Shown: piece after piece, positions 40,573 to 53,800 of the stretch
Position numbering within the stretch: the stretch's first letter is position 1
Layout: every line of letters starts with the position of its first letter
From: Siphonodentalium dalli
Taxonomy: Eukaryota; Mollusca; Scaphopoda; Gadilida; Siphonodentaliidae
Assembly (NCBI GenBank): GCA_032622095.1
Contig: CP136066.1
Span: 44,777,835-44,841,834, forward strand
Length of the DNA: 64,000 bases
Direction: 5' to 3'
Program-made: the position numbers and the translations under genes
The notes under the pieces: model-generated
Databases searched by the model: none
Told to the model about the DNA's origin: nothing
Seen by the model: the letters and a program-made list of their open reading frames with translations, nothing else

Positions 40573-43500
40573 GTAATTGTATGAATTATATAGAGAGTAA
40601 TCAATTGGTTCCGATAATTACGTTAAATAATTCACGTGACGTCGGTAATAAACGAGTGCGCGTTAGAGCACGAGTTTCTTACATAAACGTCTCTCACCTC
40701 GAGTGAATTATTTAACATAATTATCGGAACAAATTGATTACTCTATTTATTACACTTCTGAAAATTCAGTCTAGATCAGTGAGCGACATAACGTCAATGA
40801 CGTCACGAGAAATGACATAATTCACTAGTGACATTACCATTTTTAATTAACGACGCTTTCAATGGAAATCGCTCACGGGAGTGTAATAAAACTGTTTAAT
40901 TAAGAAATAAATACACGGTGTAGAGGTGTGTATGGTCAAGTTGTACCACAAAAAACTGATTGTAGGACGACGCGTAGCGGAGTCCTACAATCAGTTTTTT
41001 GTGGTACAACTTGACCATACACACCGATACACCGTGTATTTATTTCTTTTGTAATACGACTGAAAGTTTATGGTCACAATTCGACTGAATAGTCAACGAA
41101 ATGCTGCGCTTTTTCGGTCTCAGGTGAGAAAACATTTCGTGGTGTAATTCGTATTGGGCGTACTCGATTTCTGTGCATGGAGTACTCTGGTAATGTCTTG
41201 TCTTGTTATGAAATTCCCCCGTTGACTTTTCGAGGCACCTCTTCTATAAATAATCGTTGTGATTGGCTAAAAAACGATGTGTTTTCAGCGGCGCCCGTGC
41301 GTTTCATTTAAATTGTACAGGAAATACGCTTGGGTCACTTCTGTTTTGAACGTTGTTGGAACAACATGAATATGATCATCGACTATGGACCATTTTCCTT
41401 ACACAAAGCGATCTAAATGATCTAGTTTACTAAACTAATCTTATTCCCCTTCTGTACTGGTGAACAAACGCTTTCATTTTCAACTTGATTCCGAAATATC
41501 GAATATGATCGAGATTCGAATCGACGAATGCACAGCCCGGCCCCATGGATTTATTTTGTCATTTAATATACTTATTAAGTAACTTTCTTTGGTCGTAACA
41601 TATATCAATATACCATAACATCATTTGGACCATATTCATTGGCAACCAAACTGGTTTCAAGCGACAAATCGCTAGAAAATTCGCAAGATTGTCAAGATGT
41701 AGCAAAATTCAAAGGGATACGGGTGCGGGTGTACTCCGTTGATGCCCCGTTTGCGCGGAGTTAGAAAAGACGGGAAAAGTCGCGTGCGGCGATCTGAATA
41801 AACCGATTTTATTCGTGGTACAATTGGAAAAAGTAGAATTGTACCACAAAACTGGAACGAGATAGCCATGGTAACTCGGGCCACTGGCCAATCAGGACAT
41901 GGCTTTTAAGCATAGTTAGGCAGGGTCGTATTACAATTGCTATTATATTGAATGGTTCGAAATTTATCACATTTTTCGGCTGAGAAATTCCAATAATGGC
42001 TGAACGCCACGAATTAACCATTATATACTAAATGGATTCTCTCACCTAGTTATAAAAGAATACATTGGAATGGTATATCATTCATTTGGAGGGATTTTCG
42101 TGTAATATAAGGGAAATTGGGAACAGATAGGAATACTAGTGTTGAAGGATTCATATTCATTGGTCGGAAATATTCAAATAGTAAGTTCAACAAAGACCTA
42201 TATATGGTCATTTGTTGAACTTATTATATCAACATGACCTAAGGGAACTACTCGTCAATGAGCACTTAGCATAGAAAGGGTTAACATACTCAATTGTATA
42301 TATAGTTACTTCCTGTTTCCGAATTGGGCCCCGGTGAATCAGTCGTTGGAGGTTTTCTGTCATAAAACATCATAAATCTTAAATCGTCCAGCAATGTACC
42401 AGGTATTGATTGTTGTTCCAGTCGGAGGAATGTTATCTGCATCTTGAGCAGTTTGTCGGCGTCGGTGCTTTCTGTACTCAGTCGCATGCTTGGCCGGTGA
42501 ATTTTTCACCTTTATGGGTATAGTCTTTCCCTGTCCCTATACGATGGCGTCGTAGTCACCATCAATACACATTCATATGTTTACTACACTATCTGATGTA
42601 ACAATAACTAGTGAATTATTACTATGGGAATCTGACGAATTATCCTATAAAACTAATAAGCAAATTTTCATGGCAGCTCAGAAATTTATAATAACCAGTA
42701 ATCGCTTTCAATGACTCTTTACTAAAGATGTTCCAAACCATTGTAATATTGAACCTACATGGTAGATCATTAACCGATATGCTCTTGATCTTTCCAACGT
42801 GGATCGTCGGGTCGATGGACCACTGCAGGTGTTCAGATGTTTATTTTCACATTCATATATTATGTATAAATACTTTTTATTTTCTTGAAATTAGTTATAT
42901 ATCTTTTTGGTTTATTTGATATTAATTATATACATGTTCAGATATATAATTACACTTCACACTCTGTGCTTTCTGATCTTCTTTCTAAATTCTGACATTA
43001 TCTTCTGTCCCTGTCTCGCCTCCACCTCATATTTCTCCTTTCTATGGATCTTTTTATGCCTCTATTATTTACCCCTACTTGACTTGCAGTCAAGTAGGGC
43101 CGCGCCATTGTCAAGGGATGGGGCTTCAAATAAGCACATCGCTTGTTGCCTAATCCCATTTTTCTTCTAAATTTGTACCTATTGTAATTATGTATCTGAA
43201 TGTCCATAGAGGGAAAAATAAATACTGTTTAAACTAATACAATGGCGTAAGACGCTTTTAAATGTACATAACCTTGTGCGATGGCCCCTATATCATCAGA
43301 TTCCAACAACAACATCATCAACAACAACAACAACAACAACAGTTCTTCAAAAGACGCTTTAGTTATCATATATAATCGATTAATTAAACTAATGCTAACC
43401 ACTGACAACTCTAGTATAAAATCTTCCAAAACGTGTTATATATGAACTTATTGTTGAACGCAATTTGGTATCGAGAGTACTTCGGTCGGCTGCTCGTCGA

Positions 43501-46500
43501 ATATATGCTACGCCGCCAAATATTCCAGGGGGTGTAAAATAACATTTCAAAAATCGATATCTATAACTCTGAGCTTTACTCGAATAAAATATTGTTACCC
43601 CGACGCCAAGGAAATAATAGTTAATGTATCTTTAGCCCTTCCACGACTGGAGTTTCCTGAAATTTTGCGAAAAAAATGTGCCAATGCATTCTTTTATATA
43701 TGCGAGTCTCCCATAGAGAGCCTCTCATATATAAGAGACTACATTAGCCTAACAATATTTACCTTGACAGCATTCTGTTATATATGCGAGGCTCCCTATG
43801 GGAGACATCGCATATGAGAAAGAACTGACACACGATCCTTAATACTTGCATACCCCGACATGCTACTGACAAACTTACCTACCCCGGCAAGCTACTGACA
43901 AACTTACCTACCCCGGCAAGCTACCGACACACTTACCTACTCCGGCAAGCTACTGACAAACTTACATACCCCGGCAAGCTACTGACAAACTTACATACAC
44001 CGACAAGCTACTGACAAACTTACATTCCCGGCAAGCTACTGACAAACTTACCTACCCCGGCAAGCTACTGACAAACTTACCTACCCCGGCAAGCTGCTGA
44101 CAAACTTACCTACCCCGGCGAGCTACTGTCAAACTTACCTACCCCGGCAAGCTACTGACAAACTTACCTACCCCGGCAAGCTACTGACAAACTTGCACGA
44201 ATCAAGAACATGGAAATTGAGCCTTTACACTTCACAATAATCTCGAGATTATAACTCATACTTGTCAAATCAACAGAAGCCCAGTCGACGCAGGAATATT
44301 TAGTGCAGGAGGGCGTACTGACGTCACCTAACTACCCAAGTAACTACCCGAATGACGCGGATCAGTATTACTGGATTCACCCGGCTGGTCGCCGCTTCGT
44401 CCTGCAAATAATCAGCTTCGAGACTGAAAATCACTGGGATTACCTAGAGGTAAGTTCCACCCAAGGTAACTGATTGATTGATTGATTGATTGATTGGGGT
44501 TTAATGCTGTGTTCGCGCTGGACAGAAAAATCATGTGGGCAAAAAGTTTAGCCAATTGAAAATTTTATTAGCCAAATGAAAAAAACTTTGGCCAAATTAA
44601 ATCCTCATTTTCTGGGCGGTTCACAATTAATGACTAACATATTTGTTTTACACTTTATTTGTTACTCAGAAGTCAGAATAAAAACATAATTAAAACAACT
44701 TTAAAAACAATACGAACATAGGTATATTGGCCATCGACAGCCATTTTTTCTTATATTCTTTAACAATTTTATAATTTTGAATGCATTGGCACAGGGCCGT
44801 TCTGTTGGGTAAAGGGTTAATCTTCTGTAAACTGTTCTGATACGTTTAATTTCGCACCCAATATTGGTGGACACTTCGTTGATTTGAAACAACGATATTT
44901 TATATCTATTTTAAATAATAAAAAAAAAATTTAGGCTTAAAATTTGATCTCAGTAAGACAATCTGGTACACACATTGGCGTGCCAGCACTTAGTCGGCAC
45001 CGACCGGTACAGGCAATGTCAAACGCACTGTTCAGAACGCCGATACGGCGATACCGCGGCCATAATTATGTAGGAAAGAACCACCAATCGGATACGAATT
45101 CAACCTTATGTTATTTCAGTGTAATGTTATGTAAAGCAACACATAGATAGGTATATGAGTGTAATCAATCTGATAATACACATGTAATGTATACAATGTA
45201 GCGGCGACCTGAATAGCAGAGGTGATGCTCTATAGATATAGACTTTCAAGATGGAACTGAGTAAGCATACTTTGTTAGTGAATCATGGTGTCTTATATAC
45301 TATTTGGGGGTGCATATTAAATGAGGTACTTTGGTAATACACCTCGGATTGGTTCTTCTGTTATGGTAGTGTCCCACAACCATATTTGGAGGTGTTGCTT
45401 CATTGTATGATAATCGGTGCTCGCGGTTGGACGTGAGGACCTTGGAGGGCCGAGCGTCTGTTATCCAGGTCTATGTTCCATGTTTTAGCTGATATGATTA
45501 TTGTTATTGGTCCTTGAACCAAGCGGTATACATCTAGTGGGGGTTCTAGTGGATATATACATGTAGGTAATTACCTGACAGTAATTCAGCATGAGATAAC
45601 GTTGTTTTGCATATTATGTAATTGAACAGTCTTGAAAAGTTTGTTTTATCCCTTTCATGACGGGAGCTGCGCTGGCGCAACATTAAATAACCTGTGCCAA
45701 TGCATACTCTTATATATGCGAGTCGACCATATTGGCCTAACAAATTTTATATTATTTTTTATCATTATTTCTTACATTCTTTAAAAAAAATTATCATTTT
45801 TTTCTTCATTCTTTAACAATAATAATATTAAATTTGTTAGGCCAATGCATTATCTATTATATATTTTGAAAGATCTGTGTGTGTATGTGTTTGTTTGTGT
45901 GTGTGTTTGTTTGTGTGTGTGTTTGAAATCGATGGACTCCAAAACGACTAAGCCAATTTCGATGAAATTTGGTATTTTAGGGTATTTTCGGCAGGAGACG
46001 AACATAGGCATATTTATTTGTCCGTGCGAGGTCAACTTTTCACGTGCGGAGGTCAAATCTATTTTTACGCCGTTTTGCGCTAATATATTTCAGTTCGGTG
46101 CTCACAAATCGATACGATATAGCGCGAATAATAAATTGCCAGTCATATAATTTGCACGGTTAGAATCTAAGCCAATTTCGATGAAATTTGGTATTTTAGG
46201 GTATTTTCGGCCGGAGACGAACATAGGCATATTTATTTGTCCGTGCGAGGTCAACTTTTCACGTGCGGAGGTCAAATCTGTTTTTTACGCCGTTTTGCGC
46301 TAATATATTTCAGTTCGGTGCTCACAAATCGATACGATATAGCGCGAATAATAAATTGCCAGTCATATAATTTGCACGGTTAGAATCTGTGTGGTTTCAT
46401 CTTTCCAACGATATATAATATGTATGTATCCGTTTTAGTTATCTGCCTCAATTATTAGGTACAAGTGGTGCGATGCTTTTATCGGGATAAAATCAATGCG

Positions 46501-46990
46501 TAAATTCTATGACGTCGTCAGAGGTCATAAAGTTAGATTACGTTAACTCTCACCCTGCCGATGCATTTGACTGTGTCGCGTTAACTCATCACCGGCCGAG
46601 GTATCCGCAAATGACATTGGGCTATATATCTCGAAAACGGGTGTAGCTATCGACTTGAAATTTGGTATGTGAATGTATCTTGCCCCGGATACGAATTTTA
46701 TCGGGTCGCCGAGCACGTGCGACGCCAGCTTCGCGCATGCGCAGACGAGATCTCGGAAACGGGTGTAGCTATCGACTTGAAATTTGGTATGTGAATGTAT
46801 CTTGCCCCGGATACGAATTTTATCGGGTCGCCGAGCACGTGCGACACCAGCTTCGCGCATGCGCAGACCAGATCTAGGAAACGGGTGGAGCAATCGACTT
46901 GAAATTTGGTTTTTGAATAGCCCGGACGAAGTCGGGTCACCTTCTAGTCTATTATATATTTTGAAAGATCTGTGTGTGTATGTATGTGTT

Positions 46991-47034
<44 letters not shown>

Positions 47035-47859
47035 AAATCGATGGACTCGAAAACGACTAAGCCAATTTCGATGAAATTTGGTATTTGGATGTGTTTTCGG
47101 CCGGAGACGAACATAGGCATATTTATTTGTCCGTGCGAGGTCAACTTTTCACGTGCGGAGGTCAAATCTATTTTTACGCCGTTTTTGCGCTAATATATTT
47201 CAGTTCGGTGCTCACAAATCGATTCGATATAGCGCGAATAATAAATTGCCAGTCATATAATTTGCACGGTTAGAATCTGTGTGGCTTCATCTTTCCAACG
47301 ATATATAATATGTATGTATCCGTTTTAGTTATCTGCCTCAATTATTAGGTACAAGTGGTACGATGCTTTTATCGGGATAAAATCAATGCGTAAATTCTAT
47401 GACGTCGTCAGAGGTCATAAAGTTAGATTACGTTAACTCTCACCCTGCCGATGCATTTGACTGTGTCGCGTTAACTCATCACCGGCCGAGGTATCCGCAA
47501 ATGACATTGGGCTATATATCTCGGAAACGGGTGTAGCTATCGACTTGAAATTTGGTATGTGAATGTATCTTGCCCCGGATACGAATTTTATCGGGTCGCC
47601 GAGCACGTGCGACGCCAGCTTCGCGCATGCGCAGACGAGATCTCGGAAACGGGTTGAGATATTGACTTTAAATTTGGTATGTGAATGTATCTTGCCCCGG
47701 ATACGAATTTTATCGGGTCGCCGAGCACGTGCGACACCAGCTTCGCGCATGCGCAGACCAGATCTAGGAAACGGGTGGAGCAATCGACTTGAAATTTGGT
47801 TTTTTAATAGCCCGGACGAAGTCGGGTCACCTTCTAGTCTATTATATATTTTTGAAAGA

Positions 47860-47893
<34 letters not shown>

Positions 47894-50800
47894 AAATCGA
47901 TGGACTCAAAAACGGCTAAGCCAATTTCGATGAAATTTGGTATATGGGGGTATTTTCGGCCGGAGACGAACATAGGCATATTGATTTTCAGATCCGATGT
48001 CAACTTTTCACGTGCCGAGGTCAAATCTGTTTTTACGCCGTTTTGCGCTAATATATTTCAGTTCGGTGCTCACAAATCGATTCGATATAGCGCGAATAAT
48101 AAATTGCCAGTCATATAATTTGCACGATTAGAATCTGTGGCGTTTCATCTTTCCAACGATATATAATATGTATGTATCTGTTTTAGTTATCTGCCTCAAT
48201 TATTAAGAAGAAGTGGTACGATCTTCTATCAGGGTAAAAAGAATGCGTAACTTCTATGACGTCGTTAGAGGTCATAAAGTTAGATCACGTTAACTCTCAC
48301 CCGGCCGATGCATCTGACTGTTTCAGACGTCTTGGCGATATCTCGGGCACCGCTTTATCTTTACGTTGAAACTTGATCATTAATGAGCGTGTGTAAATGT
48401 GGCGCGTTTATATACTTGAGTGGAAATCAAATCGGGCTAAAAGGTCAAATCGGGTAAAACCGGATGGATTTCGACGGGTACTTTTGTCGGGTACTTTTGT
48501 TCGGGCAGTGTTTTGGACGGGTCAAATCGTGACCCCACTTGACCTTGGCCTTCAAAATAGACAATTCAAGGTCAAACCCCGGACGAAGTCGGGTCACCTT
48601 CTAGTCTATTATATATTTTGAAAGATCTGTGTGTGTATGTGTTTGTTTGTGTGTGTGTTTGTTTGTGTGTGTGTTTGAAATCGATGGACTCCAAAACGAC
48701 TAAGCCAATTTCGATGAAATTTGGTATTTTAGGGTATTTTCGGCCGGAGACGAACATAGGCATATTTATTTGTCCGTGCGAGGTCAACTTTTCACGTGCG
48801 GAGGTCAAATCTATTTTTACGCCGTTTTTGCGCTAATATATTTCAGTTCGGTGCTCACAAATCGATACGATATAGCGCGAATAATAAATTGCCAGTCATA
48901 TAATTTGCACGGTTAGAATCTGTGTGGCTTCATCTTTCCAACGATATATAATATGTATGTATCCGTTTTAGTTATCTGCCTCAATTATTAGGTACAAGTG
49001 GTACAATGCTTTTATCGGGATAAAATCAATGCGTAATTTCTATGACGTCGTCAGAGGTCATAAAGTTAGATTACGTTAACTCTCACCCTGCCGATGCATT
49101 TGACTGTGTCGCGTTAACTCATCACCGGCCGAGGTATCCGCAAATGACATTGGGCTATATATCTCGAAAACGGGTGTAGCTATCGACTTGAAATTTGGTA
49201 TGTGAATGTATCTTGCCCCGGATACGAATTTTATCGGGTCGCCGAGCACGCGCGACACCAGCTTCGCGCATGCGCAGACCAGATCTAGGAAACGGGTGGA
49301 GCAATCGACTTGAAATTTGGTTTTTGAATAGCCCGGACGAAGTCGGGTCACCTTCTAGTCTATTATATATTTTGAAAGATCTGTGTGTGTGTGTGTGTAT
49401 GTGTTTGTTTGTTTGAAATCGATGGACTCCAAAACGACTAAGCCAATTTCGATGAAATTTGGTATTTTAGGGTATTTTCGGCCGGAGACGAACATAGGCA
49501 TATTTATTTGTCCGTGCGAGGTCAACTTTTCACGTGCGGAGGTCAAATCTATTTTTACGCCGTTTTTGCGCTAATATATTTCAGTTCGGTGCTCACAAAT
49601 CGATTCGATATAGCGCGAATAATAAATTGCCAGTCATATAATTTGCACGGTTAGAATCTGTGTGGCTTCATCTTTCCAACGATATATAATATGTATGTAT
49701 CCGTTTTAGTTATCTGCCTCAATTATTAGGTACAAGTGGTACGGGGATCTTTTATCAGGATAAAATCACTGCGTAACTTCTATGACGTCGTCAGAGGTCA
49801 TAAAGTTAGATTACGTTAACTCTCACCCTGCCGATGCATTTGACTGTGTCGCGTTAACTCATCACCGGCCGAGGTATCCGCAAATGACATTGGGCTATAT
49901 ATCTCGTAAACGGGTGTAGCTATCGACTTGAAATTTGGTATGTGAATGTATCTTGCCCCGGATACGAATTTTATCGGGTCGCCGAGCACGTGCGACACCA
50001 GCTTCGCGCATGCGCAGACCAGATCTAGGAAACGGGTGGAGCAATCGACTTGAAATTTGGTTTTTGAATAGCCCGGACGAAGTCGGGTCACCTTCTAGTC
50101 TATTATATATTTTGAAAGATCTGTGTGTGTATCTATCTATCTGTCTGTCTGTCAGTAATCGATGGACTCAAATACGGCTGAGCCAATTTCGATGAAACTT
50201 GGTATGTGGGGGTATTTTCGGGTCAGGACTAACATAGGCTTCCAACGATATATAATATGTATGTATCCGTTTTAGTTATCTGCCTCAATTATTAAGAAGA
50301 AGTGGTACGATCTTCTATCAGGGTAAAAACAATGCGTAACTTCTATGACGTCGTTAGAGGTCATAAAGTTAGATCACGTTAACTCTTAACCTGCCGATGC
50401 ATTTGACTGTTTCAGACGTCTTGGCGATATCTCGGGCACCGATGGTAATTTATCTTTACGTTGAAACTTGATAATTAATGAGCGTGTGTATATGAGGCGC
50501 GTTTATATACTTCAGTGGAAATCAAATCGGGATGGATTTCGACGGGTACTTTTGTTCGGGCACTGTGTTTTGGACGGGTCAAATCGTGACCCCACTTGAC
50601 CTTGACCTTCAAAATAGACAATTCAAGGTCAAAGCCCGGACGAAGTCGGGTCACCTTCTAGTCTTATATATGCGAGTCGACCTATACTCGCATATATAAA
50701 AGAATGCATTGGCACAGGGTTTTCGCAATTCAGGAACCTCCCGCAAGTTTATTCATTCACTCGTGATATTATAATATGACGACAGCCAGTCACGGACGTT

Positions 50801-53800
50801 GTTGTGCCACCGTAACAACATGCATGCAGTCGTGTCGTTAGCCAGTCGGACCGACCAAGACATGCAATGTAATGGCATTTTCGTGACACAGGCTGTAAAT
50901 TGTAAGCACGGAACTGGTAAGCTGACGAAACATGTTAATCCTTCCATTACTGCATGGGGCTTCCTGAATTTTTGCAAAAACCCTGTGCCAGTGCTTTCTC
51001 TTATATATGTGAGTCTCCCATAGGGAGCCTCACATATATAAGATATAATACACTGGCCTAACAATATTTACCTTGACCTTGTAAGCCATGCAGTTCATTC
51101 TCTTATATATATGCGAGGTTCCATATGCACATGCCATTTAATGCTGCACCAGCGCAGCTCCCGTCATGAAAGGTTAATGCTATTTCAGTGTACATCACGA
51201 TGGAGTAACGTTATTTGACATATTTTGTCATTATGTCATTCAATAGTCCTCAATAATTTACATTTATGAGGTTTCGGGAATGTAATATTATAATATGATT
51301 GCAATTGGTACAGGCCGTTTCCGTACGGGAATCGGCATTCCGTGTTGTTTGCCAGCAATCGGCATTCACGGGGGCTAAGGGAAAGATAACGCCAACATTT
51401 TGTTTGAAACAAAAAATGGGGGAAAATTTAGACGGTTTAAACAATTCCGATGTGGGTATTGATTGTAAAAATATTACATGTTGTTGTTAAAGTGAAATAT
51501 AAATGAAGAACAATCCTTCTTAAAGTAGCTATTTTACACACCCCGTCATTCTTATATATTAATTAAATGAAGCGTCTCTCGATGGCAAAATTGTTTGTTA
51601 TCAGACTCGATTAATTGCCCAAAAATAATGCTAACCACAGTCAACTATAGTATAAAATTTCCCAAAACCTGTTATTTATCAACATTTTGTTCAACGAAAT
51701 TTGGCCGATTGTCAAATATCTGACACACAAAAGCCACTTGATTCTAGAGTTATCCATCTTCATCCGCAATTTGGTCCGAGACCGTCTTCTCGTCGACATT
51801 TTACCAGGCCAATAAAAAGTACCGGTGGTGAAAAATAATAGATTTCAAAAATCGATATCTGATCACTCTAAGCTGGTGGCTTCCTCAAATATTTTTCACC
51901 TCCGAAGACAAAGAAATACTAATTGAGGGGCACTTAATCGGATTCAGCGTTGTCCCTTTCATGGTGGGACCTGCGTGGCGCAACATTAAAGACACTGTGC
52001 CAATGCATTTTCTTATATATGCGAGCCGCATATATAAGAGGATGCATTGGTCTAACAATTTTTTATCATTTTTTTATATCATTTTTTCTTACATCGAATT
52101 AATGCGCATTACGTCTCTTCCAGATATTTGAAGGAGATGCTGGACAAAGACAACTCTTGGCTAACATGTCCGGTAATGAGTTGGAACATGATTACACCGG
52201 TACAGAGTTCTATCTTCACTTCAAAACAGGAGTGGTGAACACACGTCCCGGATTCACCATAGCATGGCGAAGTAAGCATGTTAATCCCAAACCTAATCCG
52301 ATCCCGGAATCACCATAGCATGGCGAAGTAAGCATGTTAATCCCAAACCTAATCCGATCCCGGATTCACCATAGCATGGCGAAGTAAGCATGTTAATCCC
52401 AAACCTAATCCGATCCTGGATTCACCATAGCATGGCGAAGTAAGCATGTTAATCCCAAACCTAATCCGATCCCGGAATCACCATAGCATGGCGAAGTAAG
52501 CATGTTAATCCCAAACCTAATCCGATCCTGGATTCACCATAGCATGGCGAAGTAAGCATGTTAATCCCAAACCTAATCCGATCCGGATTTACCATAGCAT
52601 GGCGAAGTAAGCATGTTAATCCCAAACCTAATCCGATCCCGGATTCACCATAGCATGGCGAAGTAAGCATGTTAATCCCAAACTTAAACCGATCCCGGAT
52701 TCACCAAAGCATGGCGAAGTAAGCATGTTAATCCCAAGCCTAGTTGAAATAGTGTGTTTGACATTTGTAGAATAAGGTCCCCTGCAGAGGGTGAATTTAG
52801 TAATATATACGCTACCCCATACCGCTATCCCGCCTCATTCTGCTTAGGGCTCATCTTCTGAGAAGTATCTACATAGTCCCAAATTAACATTGTTTTAATT
52901 ACTTTTTCCCTTCTGCTCAGTTTCTATATCCCCTAATTTGCAGAAGTTAAATTGCATAATCGAGGTTCTCTAAGGTTGAGCATCACCAACTTCAACTGGG
53001 AACTTCAATCTGATTCTAGTCCTCAGCAAAATGAGGCTTACCGAGGGTGAATTTTGTGACGCCAGCCCGCCGTGCGCGGGATAGCGTCACTAAATTCACC
53101 ATCTGGAGAGTTCATTCTGCATATGACAGTGAATATTTCAAAGCTTGATTAATCGAATCGACAGATCATAATTACATGCATAGAGTCAATTTGCCTCCGC
53201 CTTTTCAAGTCACTCTAATTAGTCGAGATGGAAGCTGGCAAAAACAAATAAATAAATAGAAATAACAAATAATAGAAGATGATGGAACTAATGCATCTGA
53301 TATGATATTCACGCTAGTGTGAGCCGAATATAAATCATTAATTTAAGCCAGATGGCGTGGAATTAGGAGGAGAATGACAGCAATATCACACATGCAAAAC
53401 ATAACATATGTGACCCGCCATATCAAATCCAGTCGTAAGTCGGGATTTTTTTTACCCTGTGCCAATGCATTCTCTTATATATGCGAGTCGACCATAGGTC
53501 GCCTCGCATATATAAGAGAATGCATTGGCCTAACAATTTTTTATCATTTTTTAAAAATAAATGTTTCTTACAATTTAGGACATAAAATAAAAAAACATCC
53601 ATTACTCTGCAGGGAGCCCCACACATATATAGAAGCATATAGAAGAGTGTCGTCTGCTCATGTTTGTCTGGGGCTCTGTATGGGTGAAATTATAAAATTG
53701 TTAAAGAATACAAGAAAACATTATTAAAATTGTAAAAAATTGTTAGGCCAATGCATTCTCTTATATATGCGAGGCGACATATGGTCGCTAAATGTATATA

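Noticed and set aside
41672..42021. Minus-strand frames around 70 codons
   Set aside because: No domain, no splice partner and no similarity between the overlapping frames.
46543..49351. Several open frames of 70-158 codons on both strands, with (CVCV)n or (HT)n stretches
   Set aside because: They recur in each unit of the Helitron-like array and translate a (GT)n tract; there is no Rep/helicase motif.
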